A DNA stretch of 64,000 nucleotides from Stromatinia cepivora. Lineage: Eukaryota > Ascomycota > Leotiomycetes > Helotiales > Sclerotiniaceae. The DNA is taken from NCBI GenBank assembly GCA_014898415.1, contig RCTD01000047.1, positions 28,741-92,740 of the forward strand, read 5' to 3'. The notes under the pieces were generated by a model. That model made no database searches. It was not told the origin of the DNA and was given only the letters and a program-made list of their open reading frames with translations. Position numbers and translations under genes: made by a program. This document shows, piece by piece, positions 13,150 to 25,475 of the stretch (the stretch's first letter is position 1; each line of letters begins with the position of its first letter).

Positions 13150-13925
13150 TTTTGATAGTAACTAATAAACAACTTCAATTGTTGTTGAAGGTATTGGTTA
13201 TAGATCTCAATTTGATTATCGGTTTGGGGATGATAAGTAATGGATAATTTAAGATCAGTTCTTAGAATTTGGCTGAATTCTTTTTAGAATTGTAATATAA
13301 ATTGAGGGCCGCGATTTGATATTATAATATCAAGGGGATTATAATATTGATATATATGGTAGAGATATAATTGTATTTGAGCTTGAGTATCGATTGATTT
13401 ATAATAAGGTATAAAAATAGTTTGCTTTGTTAATTGATTAATAATGATTAAAATGTTGTTATATCTGTATTTATCTTTATTAAAACTATAGTAGTCTATA
13501 ATAATATATTGTTATACTCGATTAGGAATTGGAAGTGGATATAATAAATCGGGGATACGATTATATGAAACAGAATTGTATTTGTAAGTATAACAATTGT
13601 GTATATATCTGGTTACGGTATTGTATATTCTAGGCCAATAGTATTATTGGGATAATAAAAGATAGGTTTTGCTTGTACCAGGATAAGCAATGGAAATGGA
13701 ATTATGGGTTTCATAAATCAGGTAAATTCGAAGGTTGTCAATATCAGGTATTATTAAGCGGTCATTGTAAAGTAAAAGATCATTTTGGAGTGATATATAC
13801 TTGTGATTTTGGGTAGTTTGTATTCTGAATATTAGTAAACTATTTATAGTTTTATTTGCTTCAATGATATAATTAATTAAATCGAATCGAGGAGCGATTT
13901 CATTTAAATCAATACTAGTAATCAT
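13150..13925 (-). pseudogene. Gypsy integrase zinc-binding domain and core remnant
   Basis: Integrase inserts the cDNA copy. The 93-codon open stretch 13644-13925 contains LLLYNDRLIIPD, LRIYLIYETHNS and AYPGTSKTYLLLSQ, which match the H2C2 zinc finger that starts Gypsy integrases. The first His is present in ETHNS; the second is replaced by Tyr in AYPG. This may be a CAC-to-TAC change. The catalytic core should follow down to about 13150 but is too broken to name the DDE residues. Confidence 0.8.
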
Positions 13926-14779
13926 TGTTTTGTTTAAATAATACTTTCATAAAGTTTTTCTTATGATTTCAATATCAATTTGGTTATCTTTAATAAACTA
14001 CTGGAGGTGATTCTTCTTTTTGGTATAGTTTTGAAGGTTCAATTTGTTGGTTCAATGGGTTAAAATGTTAACGAAAAGGTTATCTTTTCTAAGGCGGTAT
14101 ATAATAATAAAGTTATAATTGATTAGAACTTTTGTTCAGCGAATTTATCAGGCGTTGAGAGTTTTAATAATCATGAAATATTCGAGGGCCTTATGATTGG
14201 TATAAACCTTGATTTTATATAATGAATTAATAAGTTCTATTTTCTAATAATTGAAAGATCAAATGATTGATAGTATTTCTTTATTATGAACTTTGTAGTT
14301 CAGTTTAGCGGCAACCATAATTTTGAAGAAATAAACTATAGGAAATCAATCTTCGTTATATTGTTGTGATAATATATTAGCAATTATTTTATTGGATATG
14401 TTTGTTTCGAGTATATAGGGGAGTCGGTGATTATAATATTATAGAAGCGGAACAGAGATAAGCTTTTTCTTTAAGATATTGAATGCGTTTTGGTATACTT
14501 CATTGAATACGAATTTAATGTTTGCTTTAGTAAATTCATTAAGAAGTTTCACTATTATATTGTAGTCCTTAATGAATTGTCAATAAAAATTACAAAAACC
14601 GAGAAATGATTAAATCCCTTTTATTATTATTGGAAAGGTCTAATTCTCAATTATTTCAATTTTTTCAGGGTTTATCATTATTTCTTTAATAGAGATGATA
14701 AAGCTCAAATATTTAATATATATAATGTTGAATTTGTATTTCTTAAAATCCGTTTGTAGGCCAACAACTTTTAATTGTT

Positions 14780-15330
14780 CGAGAATTAGTTTAATATAAG
14801 TTTAATGCTCTTTTTCGTTTTCGGAATAAATTAGAATATTATCGAAATATATTGTATAGAAAATGTCTAGATAATCGAATAAAATATTATTTATATAATA
14901 CTAGTAGATTACAGGATTATTTGTTAATCCGAATAGTACAACCTTGTATTTGTATAATCTGTATCAAATTCGGAAAGTAATATACTCTTCTAAAACAGGA
15001 TTTATTCTTATATAATAGAAAGCTTAACGAATATCGAGTTTGATAAAGATTTTAATATTGGAAAATCGAAAAAATGTTTTATTGATCAAAAAGAAGGAAT
15101 ACCAATCCTTATATATTAAAGAATTCAATAATCTGAAATTTATATAGAATCTCAAATTATTATTAAATTTCTTAACGAATAGGATAAATACAGTATAAAA
15201 GACTTGATTGAATTTAATAAAACCTTTACTAAAATTATCCATAATATATTCTTTAATGATTTCCAATTGTTCCAAAGATATTTTATAAAGTGGGCTATAA
15301 TACAAGATTTGTTCTTTTTTATTTTCCAAT
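14780..15330 (-). pseudogene. Gypsy reverse transcriptase remnant with mutated active site
   Basis: The open stretch 15024-15329 carries the N-terminal RT landmarks in order: PLYKISLEQLEIIKEY, KGFIKF, ILFVKK, LRFYINFRLLN, and FIKLDIR, whose Asp is the first catalytic residue. Beyond a stop, the frame near 14820-14890 reads FDYLDIFY and then YFDNILIYS. The core normally reads Y-L-D-D, so the last catalytic Asp has become Asn (codon AAT within 14838-14849). One G-to-A change explains it. The RT could not have worked even without the stops. Confidence 0.88.
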
Positions 15331-16699
15331 ATAATTTTATAATTATAAGATTGATTAAAAGGTAAGATATTTGATTTATATTTGGAAAAGATTTGATGAT
15401 ATTATCGATATTCAAATAGTATTTTAGGTTCTAAATCGATTTCGATTAATACTCGATCGAATTTCTTTCGAATTTTTATATTCTTAAATTCGATCAAGGC
15501 AATCAATATTCTTTCTTTTATATATTATTTGTTTTGTTGGAAGTTTATTATATTATCGAATTCTTTCAAAATAATAATAAAAAGTTCAGTTTATTCATCT
15601 CTCTTATATTCTAATTAGAATTTATTAGGTTTGAGTATATATAAATCGAGGACTTCGGGCAATATACAAGGGAGACATTTGTAGATCTGCAATAATGATA
15701 TAATTGATTGAAAAGGAGATGGATTGAATTTGAAAGGAATCAGGATCTCTTTCTTTTCAATAAAAATTTGTATTACATTTATATTTAAAGGTTCTTGTTA
15801 TATATCATCAACTGCGATTGATCTGTTTAATTATAAATCTTTTCGATTCCAATATTCTTCAAATTGATCATTTCGTCGATCAATATTTTATTGGATTAAT
15901 CGATCGATCTTCTATTTACGAAAGGATGATTAGATAATAAAGAGATTATTCGAATAAAAGATAATACAGAATTTCTCTTTAAATTATTCAAGATATCTAT
16001 TAAAGTAATCGAGCTTTGTTCGAATCTCTAATAATCAAAGTCTACTTAAAATAATATTATAATTCTTTAATTCAGTAATAAAAAAAGGGATAAAAGATTA
16101 TTCACAATTATCGATTATTAAATTAAAGAATATGAAATAAGTAATAGTATGATCTTGTACATCATTATATCCTTTAACTTTAATTGAAACTTCAAACGGT
16201 ATAATTCTGGATTTAAATATAGGAAATAAATAAGTAAGGAACGTAGTATTAATAAAAGCGAATTTATTTGCTTTAAAGTTAATAAATACTCTTGATCGAT
16301 AAGTGTAATTATTTTTCGAAAGATTACAAAAGAAAATGAATACTTCTCCTCCTATAAACTTGATTAGATTAAGAAATCTTATATTCTATATAATGTTTAA
16401 AATAAAAATAAAATTTAAATATTTAGTTTTAAATGCTTTTCTTTTTCTAAATAGGTATTCTGTATAACTTCAATTATAGTTTCTAAATTGAAGTCTTCTT
16501 CGACATCCTGATATTCTTCGAATTCTTCTGCTTCTTTTTGTATCGTTTCGATTTCATTAAGATTATCAATATAAGGCATCGATATATATATTGTTTCAAA
16601 AAAGGGAAAGGGTGATAAACATTTGAAATTCGAATAATTATTGGATATAGTAGGGCCGGTATATCCGGGAGGGATATTCCGGAATAGAAATGGTTTTGG

Positions 16700-18000
16700 G
16701 AATATAAAGGTTCCAAAATTGAAATTGTTAAAGTTTTAAAAGGATTATAAAAGATTTATAATAATTATTGATTTATAAATAATTATAAAGATTTTTTGAT
16801 TAATATAATATCGATTTTGTTTTTGTAATAAAACTTTGTTTTGATTTATTTTAATAAATATATTCACAAATTCTTTTATAATCTTATAATCCTTAATAAA
16901 TATTATTATTATTTGTAAAAGAAAATCGGAAATCTTTTATTCGAAATCTTTGAATAGAATCTTATCATCGATAATCTTTGTTTGAATAGCAAATAATCTG
17001 AATTTTCTATACTATTTTAGGAAATTGTTATATCGAATTATATTAAATATAATTTATATTTTATATTAAAAATAAACATTATCGATTTCGATTAGATTCC
17101 GATAGATCGCTGTAAATTGTTTGATCAATTCGAATACTGTGAGTCAGAGTATTTATATGTAAAGAGTATGATAATATATTTATACTTTCGATTCGATTTG
17201 GTCGATTATGTATATACAGTGTTATATTTCATTTTTAAATAATATAATATATAGCTCGAATTGTTTTATAACCAATAATTACTATAAATTAGTTTTAAAT
17301 TCAATATTATTGTTAAGTTTAATAATAAGATTTATAGGTTTTAATATATATATATTTTGCTACGAATTGTGATTAGTGTAGGAATACGATCTTGACCGGT
17401 TAGATCGGTTTTTTGAATAAAGGGATCCCTGATTATTAAATAGATTATCATTTTTTGAAAAAGAAGGAGAATCTTTGGAGGGCCCCGAATGATTAGATCA
17501 TCTGATCGAAATTTTCTTCTTCTGATTTCGGGATCTTTAGGTTTGTTTGAATAAAGGTCCTTGAATTTCGATTGAAGGAATAAAGGGAATCCCAGGTACT
17601 ATTATTGATCTGAATATTTATATAAATATCATTTAAAGTTCAGAAGAAGATTACACTATTGCAAAGCTTATCGTTATTATAACTTTCAATTATCGATTCT
17701 CTTTTTTCGAATTCATAATTATTATATAAAGATCTTATAATTATAATAATGATTCGGAAGAAATAATTAAATTATTGAAAGTATTGGTTTTATATACTGG
17801 AATCTTCTTTTTATTAATCTTCTTTCTTTCAATAATAATATTATCCAATCCTGTATTTATATTTTCTTTGAAGGATTGTTGAAATAATTGAGAAGAAGAA
17901 AAGGGTTCCTCAAAATATACTTTCAAAGGTTCGGAATGTACAAAGGGAGGAATTCGTTATATTATGAAAGTAATAGTACATTTTTAAAAATGTTTATATC
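16700..18000 (-). pseudogene. Probable gag region of the Gypsy element
   Basis: By position, the capsid gene lies between the 5' LTR leader (ending near 18060) and the pol domains. A 61-codon open stretch at 17741-17926 contains a Lys-rich run and is not broken, but I recognise no capsid or zinc-knuckle motif. The call rests on position alone. Confidence 0.4.
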
Positions 18001-18127
18001 TTCGTCGATTAGATCAGAATAGATCTTCTTCTTTTGGATATAATGTTTGTAAAAGTTTATCTAAGAAGGTATTATTAAAGTGAAATATTATTTGGAAGGT
18101 TATTAGATGGCCGGATACTTATAAATG

Positions 18128-18137
18128 AATTGTAGAT
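18128..18137 (-). other. Candidate self-priming site of the Gypsy element
   Basis: Element strand: ATCTACAATT, two bases inside the 5' LTR edge (18140). Its exact complement AATTGTAGAT lies inside the LTR (plus positions 18198-18207), so the transcript could fold back and prime its own minus strand as in Tf1. No tRNA 3' end match (starting TGG) is seen here. Confidence 0.6.
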
Positions 18138-18139
18138 AA

Positions 18140-18421
18140 TATAATATACAAGAACTGTAGTAGAACTGAATAAACAAGATCAATTATGTTCTTTAAAATC
18201 TACAATTGAAGAATTATGATTTGTAAGGAGCAACTAGATATATATATACAAATATCTATTTATAAACTGCAGAATTGTGTATAAGCATTATTAGGGTTAC
18301 TATTTTATTATACTAAATTGTATGATTCGTAATGTATACGCACAGATGATCAGCTCATAAATTGATATGGGAGATAAGAGGTATCACGTGGTTAGCCTCC
18401 TGTGGTTCACGATTCGTGACA
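18140..18421 (-). repeat. 5' LTR of the Gypsy element
   Basis: 282 bp, ending at GATTCGTGACA (18421) followed by the TTAAA duplication. On the element strand it starts TGTCACGAATCGTGA. The far end is heavily mutated to TATAATATAC. Confidence 0.93.
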
Positions 18422-20930
18422 TTAAAGATGCCAATGAGATTCTTTTTTATAAAATCAGTTTCAATTATTTATTATTTTATTAATTAATCAATAAATTATT
18501 ATTCAAATTAATATTTATATTAAAATAATCCAATATCGAAATATATAAAGTTTTTATATTTTTATTATATTATTTATTATTCAATTATTAATAAATAATA
18601 AAGAGAATTTGAAATTAAAAGTTGATTTATATTAATTGATAAATTTTTAAAAAAAATTAATTTTATCAATAATATATTTCTAATATTTTCATTTAGTTTT
18701 ATATATAGGTTTCTAAAAGATTTGAATGATAAACAAATTTATTTTGATTTATTAGATTTTGATATTATTTATATAGACTTTTTGGTAATTATTGTTTTTT
18801 TAAAAGATTAAATATTTTTTGTTTTAATTGAATTTGTTTGTTATATAAATAATTGATTTTAAAATAATAATGAAATTTTATATAAAAATTTCAATTGAAT
18901 TAATATTAAAGTTTTAAAATTGTATAGATTAATAATATTAATATTAATAAGGTTCAAAAATTTGTTTATAAAATCTTTCAGAATTTTATAATAGAATTAT
19001 TTTAAGATTATTGACTGTTTAATAGAAATTATTAAAATTTAATTTAATTTAATTTCATTTCATTTAATTTAATTTCATTTCATTTAATTTAATTTCATTT
19101 AATTTCATTTCATTTAATTTCATTTCATTTAATTTCATTTCATTTAATTTAATTTCATTTAATTTCATTTCATTTAATTTAATTTCATTTAATTTAATTT
19201 CATTTAATTTCATTTAATTTTATTAAATTTTATTTAATTTAATTTTAAGTCTTTTTAAATAAATCTATGGATAAATGAAATATTGAACAAAGTAAAATTA
19301 AGAATATATTTTGTTTTATAAATAAATAAATTTATTGGATTTATCAACAAAGTTTATACCACCAAATTCTGGTTTAGTATTTGTCTTTATATTTGATAAG
19401 GATAGAAATAATAATTATTATATTATTTGTTAAATAAATTAATTTTTTAAAAAAAATATTGTTATATTTATAAATGATATTAAATTCTTTATAAATTCCG
19501 TGAGTATATTTATTGTTTTTTTTAGGAATAATGAAATAATTAATAGAATTTATAAAAAAGGATTTATGATAATTGATATATTAAAAATTATTAATATTGA
19601 AAAGTTTTTTTATATATATTTATTTTAATATTATAATAAATATAATAATAAATATATTTAGAATATTTGAAAATTTGAAAATTTTTTATAAAAATCCTAA
19701 TAATCTGGATTATAATACAAGATAATGGATTTTTTTATTAATGATCTTTGTTTTATTTTTGGGATTAGAGAATAAAATAAAAAACAGATTTTGAATATAA
19801 AATAATTCGAATAATCTTTTTAATTATTAAATTCATTATAAATTTTGAAAATTTATAATTGATAACTTTAAAAACAATTTATATTATAATTTCTTCGAAT
19901 ATAAAAATTTTATTAATTAAGAAATATTTTTTATTAATATTTATGAAACTTTTAAAAACATTTTTAATAATATAATATAATTATATTTTGAATTTTTTAA
20001 AAGAAAACAATTTCAAAAATAGATTTTATTATTTTTGTATTTTTATAAAGAAAAAACAGATTATATATAATAATATCAATAATTTATTTGATAATTATAA
20101 AAATAATAATGGAAATTAAAAAGATAATAATATTATTGATCAATTATAATAATTGTTGTTATAAAAAAAGAATTTAAAATGATTCAAAAGAATCTAAAAA
20201 ATTTTTTTTTTAATAATACAAAATCAAAAATATTATAATTAAAGATAATATTATTTTTTATGAAAACTCTAAAAGACATTTTATTAAATGTATTATTATT
20301 AAATTTTTATGAATCAAATAATTTCGAGATATAAAAAATATGCAAATTAAATGAAAATTCAATTATATTAATGAAGAATATAATTTTTTATTTATTTATT
20401 ATAATTATTACAAAAATTAAATCATGAAATCCAATTGAATTTTCATATAAAAAAAAATTTTTATTTTTTAAAAAAAAACAAATATATATTTATATTCATT
20501 TTCAATTTTTAAAATATAATATAGAAAATATATCAATAATCTATATCAAAATTAATATAATATTATATTATTTCTTGATATTAAAATCAATCTCGATTAT
20601 ACAATTTTGAAAAATATCGATTATACAATTTTGAAAAAATAAATATTATAAAAAGAATTTTATTTTTAAATATATTATTATTTAATACAAAATAAAAAGA
20701 AAAAAATTATTCTTATTTAATATATTATAAATTTATCAATAATTATAATGCTTGAAATTCAATAAATATATAATTTTAAAATTCCAAAAAAAAATCTAAA
20801 ATAAACTTTTCATTATCTAATATTATATTCACAAAAATAATGAATTAAAAAAATAAAATAAATATATATATATACTTTTATAATTATTTAGATTCAAAAA
20901 TACAAAAATATTATCAATTTAAGATTTTTG
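18422..20930 (+). repeat. Family Y copy, right part after the Gypsy insertion
   Basis: Continues the repeat interrupted at 11377 and matches 28741-31640 in order, though shorter. Segment 19440-19720 matches 30290-30560 and 37030-37310; segment 20040-20900 matches 30770-31600, 33320-34150 and 37560-38350. A pentanucleotide array (19037-19245) is private to this copy. No protein family is recognisable. Confidence 0.6.
19037..19245. repeat. Pentanucleotide array of ATTTA and ATTTC units
   Basis: About 200 bp of tandem 5-mers in which ATTTA and ATTTC units alternate in irregular higher-order blocks (for example TTTAATTTCATTTCATTTAA). No gene overlaps it. Confidence 0.95.
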
Positions 20931-20939
20931 TATAGATTA

Positions 20940-21818
20940 AGCAATTGTACTGAGAAATATTATGAATTAAAAAATCAAAACAAAATCCATTTTATATTTA
21001 AAAAAGTAAAAATAATTTATACATATATAAAAAGAATTGATTTTATTTTATTATATATCATAAATGAAGATTATATTATTATCTTTATTATATAAATTTA
21101 TAATATTGAAATACAATAATCATCAAAATATTCAGATATTGAAAATAACAAAATAACAAATAAATTAATTGATTTTGATATTCTTAAAGATATTTATGAT
21201 ATTGATATTGATTTTGAATTTATAATCAATAAATTTGATATTATTTTCAGAAATCCTTATTTAAATATAATATATAATTATTTATGAATTATTAGAAATC
21301 GAATCTAAATTACAGAATTAAAGTTTGTTTAGAATTTGATTTATTTAAATAATATTTTTAGAGATTATTAACTATCAAATCCTTTTATAAGAATCATATA
21401 TAATATTATTAAAAATTTCAAGATAAAAATATAAAGAAATTTTAAATATTGATATAAATAAAACAGAACTCTTTAATATTTCATTTATTATATTAAAATC
21501 CAAAAATCTTTTAATAAATAACTATGAAAATTATTTATTTCCTTAGTTTCGATAGAATAAAATCTGTATTATTTCTTATAATTAATAAATCAATCTTTCA
21601 AATTGTTCAAATTTTTCAATGTTATTGATTTTTATATTAATATCTATTTTTAATAAAATAATATAGTTTTATCAAAAATACTTTTAAAAATAATTTTCAA
21701 TTTGAATATTTCTAGTTTAATATATTTTTATACTTTTTGAAAGATCCTAAAATATAAGTTTAAGAATTTATATCCATCGAATACAAATCAATATTACTAT
21801 TACTATTATTACTATTAT
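20940..21818 (+). repeat. Family Z arm, trinucleotide tip at right
   Basis: Segment 21095-21545 matches 9940-10500, 22250-22740 and 24610-25000. It ends in TATTACTATTACTATTATT, the complement of the tips at 5023, 24109 and 27681. It follows the Y copy directly. Confidence 0.65.
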
Positions 21819-21899
21819 GAACTGATTTTTTTTTGGTAATATTCCAAAATCTAAATTCAAAACTATTTATTTTATATTTATTTATTTTATATATAAATA

Positions 21900-23275
21900 T
21901 AAAATAAATTTTAATGAAAACGTAATAATAATTGTTGTCAAAAAATAATAAGCAATTACTTTAATTAACAAAATTATGATCTTTTTAAAGAATTTAAAAT
22001 AATATATCAAAAAATCAAAAAATATTAAATATAATTATATTATATATCAAAATAGAACATAAATCATTTTCAAATTTGCCTTAATTAATTTTATATTTTA
22101 TATTTTTAAGAATAAAACTATTGAAATTCGAAAAATTATTAAATATTAATTGAAAATGAATATAATTTGATATCAATAGTATATCAAGTATTTAATATTT
22201 CCAAAAAATTATATTAGAATTATCTCATTAAATTTTCTATATTATTTAATATATTATATAAATATTTAATTTTTCATATTTAAATACAACAATCATTAAA
22301 ATACCCAAATTCCTCAAAAAATAAACAAATTTATTAATTTCAATACTTTAAAAAAATATTTGTAATATTGATTTAAACTTTGAATTCATGATTAACAAAT
22401 TTAATTTCATTTTCAAAAGTCTTTCTTTCACTATTAAATAAATTCAATAATCTAAATATAATATAAAATTCTTTTTCAATTTTTACAAATAAAATCTTCT
22501 TTATAAAATCAAAATTCTTTTGAAATTTGATTTATTATAATAATATCTTCAAAAATTATTATTTATCAAATTCTTTTATAAGAATTATATATATATAATA
22601 TGATCGAAAATTCAAATACAAAAATATCAATTTCAAATATTTATATAAACAAAAAAAGATTTTTGGAAATATAATTTATTACATCAAAATTCAAAAATTA
22701 TTCAATAAATAATTATTTAAATTACTTATCTCTTTATCTTTGATAATTAAAGATCTAAATGATTTATCCCATCTAATAAAGGAATTATTTAAATTTTTTT
22801 AATTTTTTTAAATTTTTTCAATTTTTTAAATATTATGGATTTATATATTAATATTTATCTTCAATAATATAATATATCTTTATTTTGAACTCTTTTCTTT
22901 TATTTAATTAGTTGGTTTTTATAATAATACTAATTATTGTTAATTTTCTTTTTTTTTGATTAAAATACTTTTGATATTTTGTTAAACTTGCATAATCAAA
23001 TAAATCTTTCGATTATTTTTATATTCAGAAATATATATATATAACTTTAGAAATATATATATTTATTTGAAATAAAATCAAAATCATATTCAAATAATTG
23101 TATAAAATTCATTATAAATTAAAAATACTTTTTAAAATAATTATCAATTTAATAATCCCTAATTTGATATATTTTTATATTTTTTGAAAGATCTCAAAGT
23201 ATAAACCTTAAATTTATATTTATTAGATACAAATCAATATTATTATTATTATTATTATTCTTATTATTATTATTA
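21900..23275 (+). repeat. Family Z arm, trinucleotide tip at right
   Basis: The same arm again, ending in an ATT-rich trinucleotide run at 23275. Its last 300 bp are the clearest inverted match to the left-tipped arm at 27681-28015. No gene visible. Confidence 0.65.
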
Positions 23276-23299
23276 TCGATAATCAATAATTGATGAAAT

Positions 23300-24105
23300 C
23301 ATATATTATATAATATTTTTTATATCTATTTAATAATATTTTATTAAAAATGATTTCAATATATAATATAATATATTGTTTAGAAAAATGATTGTTTAAT
23401 AATTCGATTTATTATTGATAATGTAAATTTCATTTATAATTTTGATAAATTTATTCATAAAATAGAATATATTCTTAATCTTATTTTCTTTAATATTTTA
23501 TTTATTAGTATTTTTACTAAAAAGGATTTATATATTAGATTCGATTATATAATTCAAATTATATTAATCTTCGATGAAGACAATTATTTTAAAACAATTC
23601 TATTACTGAATTTCAAAAGATTTTTTTAATATATTTTCGAATTTTGTTAAAATTGATATCATTTATTGATTTGTATAATCTCAGAATTTTCTTTGATATT
23701 GATTAATATAATTAAAGTTTTTGTAAAAAAGTTCATTAATATTTTGAAACCAATTATTCATATAATAAATAAATCTAATCGAAATGAAAAATATTTATGA
23801 AGATTTTATTGAAATTTGAAAAATAAAAATAAATCTATTTATTATTAAAATCTTTTATAATATTATATGAAAAAGGAAATACAAATATTTGGAATATATT
23901 ATGAATAAAGTTTTTTATAAAATCATTAATTAATATAATTTTGAATTTAATTTTGAATTATCTTTATTATTTATTGATAATTTGACAATAGATAATATAA
24001 TGAATTAAATAAAACTTTGATATATTTTAATGTTGAGTTATTTTAATATAGATAATAATTTGAATAATGATTTATTAATTGATTAAGAAAATAACATAAT
24101 TTTAG
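23300..24105 (-). repeat. Partial family Y copy, inverted orientation
   Basis: Runs parallel to 7480-8040 and to 32290-32900 (all inverted Y). It ends where the Z element at 24109 starts, so Z probably inserted into it. Confidence 0.55.
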
Positions 24106-24108
24106 TTT

Positions 24109-25475
24109 TAGTAGTAGTATTAATTTGTGTTTAATGGATATAAGTTATAATTTATATTTTGGGGTCTTTTGAAGGGTATTGAAATATATTCAATTAAGGA
24201 AATTAAATCAAAAATTATTTTAAAAGGTATTTTTAATTTATAATAAATTTTGATGAATTATTTGAATATGAATTTTTTATATTGTTTAAAATGAATATAT
24301 GTTTTTTTTGGAATATATTGATTTTAGATTTGAGGATGATCGACAGATTGAAATAGAATTAATTTAAATTAATAAAAAATATGAATTTCAAAGTCATTCA
24401 TATAAAAAGAAAAGAAATTATACATTTAATATTAATAATAATTAAATAAAAAGAATGTTTAAAATAAAATTGAATATTTATAAAAATATTTTTTGAATAA
24501 ATTTAATTCTAAGAAAGTTTTGATTTTGTAATCAAGGTTTTATTTTTGATAATTTAAAAATAGTTTTGTATTATATTTAAATCGAATTATGAAAGGTATT
24601 TTAAAAAATATATTTTAGAATATTATATAGATACACAATATTAAAATAATAAATAAATTTATTTAACTTCTATATTTTAAAAAAAATTTACGATTTCATT
24701 TTTAACTCTGAATTCATTATTAATAAATTTAATTTAATTCCCAAAAGTCCTCATGCTAATATTCAACAAATACAATATTAAATCATTATAAATGAAATGC
24801 CAACTACAAAATCAAAATTCCTTTAAAATTGAATGTATTATAATAATATCTTTATAAATTATTAACTATGAAATTGTTTTAAAGAATTATATTGAATATT
24901 ATTAAAAATTCGAATATAAAAATATTAATTTCAAATATTTATATAAACTAAATAAACTTTCTTTATATATTATTTAAATAATTATTTCTTTCTTTTCTTT
25001 TAATAATTAAAAATCGAAATTATTAATTTCATTCAATAAAGAATTTTCCAAATTTTATAAACTTTTAAATATTATTAATTTCTATATCGATAAATACTTT
25101 TTATAAAATTATATATCTTTATTAAAAAATACATATTTCTATTTCAAATTCTTTTTTTTTAATTATTGACAATTTTTCTTTTTTTCTTTTTTGATTTAAT
25201 GTTTTTTATACTATATTCATCTTTAATATTTAAATAAATCTTTCGATTATGCTTTTTTTATATTTAAAAATATATATATATAGTTTAAATGAAAAAAAAA
25301 CATATTTAAATAACTTTTCAAGACTTATCTTCAGTTATAAATACTTTTTGAAATAATTCTTAATTTAAATATCCTTAACTTAATATATCTTTATATTTTT
25401 CAAAAGTTTTTAAAATAAAAGTTCTAAACATAAATCTATTAGATATAAATCCATACTATTATCATTACTATTACT
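24109..25475. mobile_element. Short Z element: two outward-facing arms, about 1.37 kb
   Basis: Starts with TAGTAGTAG (24109) and ends with TACTATTAC (25475). The left arm (to about 24590) is the reverse complement of the last part of the right arm, so this is one compact unit with long inverted termini and almost no centre. No transposase is visible, so it would be non-autonomous. A clear target duplication could not be established. An alternative is two retroposed copies inserted back to back. Confidence 0.55.

Larger units (their letters stand above)
11378..18421 (-). mobile_element. Complete chromodomain Ty3/Gypsy retrotransposon (chromovirus), 7044 bp, RIP-inactivated
   Basis: Two 282 bp direct LTRs (11378-11659, 18140-18421) enclose a minus-strand gag-pol region. 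The 5 bp duplication TTAAA is perfect (11373-11377 and 18422-18426). Going leftwards from the 5' LTR (the right one) the order is gag region, protease region, RT with adjoining RNase H, zinc-binding and integrase, integrase C-terminus with chromodomain remnant, purine tract, 3' LTR. RT before integrase defines Gypsy; the C-terminal chromodomain defines chromoviruses. The LTRs differ largely by transitions: the first ten bases are TGTGACGCAC in one and TATAATATAC in the other. Coding frames are broken throughout. Confidence 0.95.
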
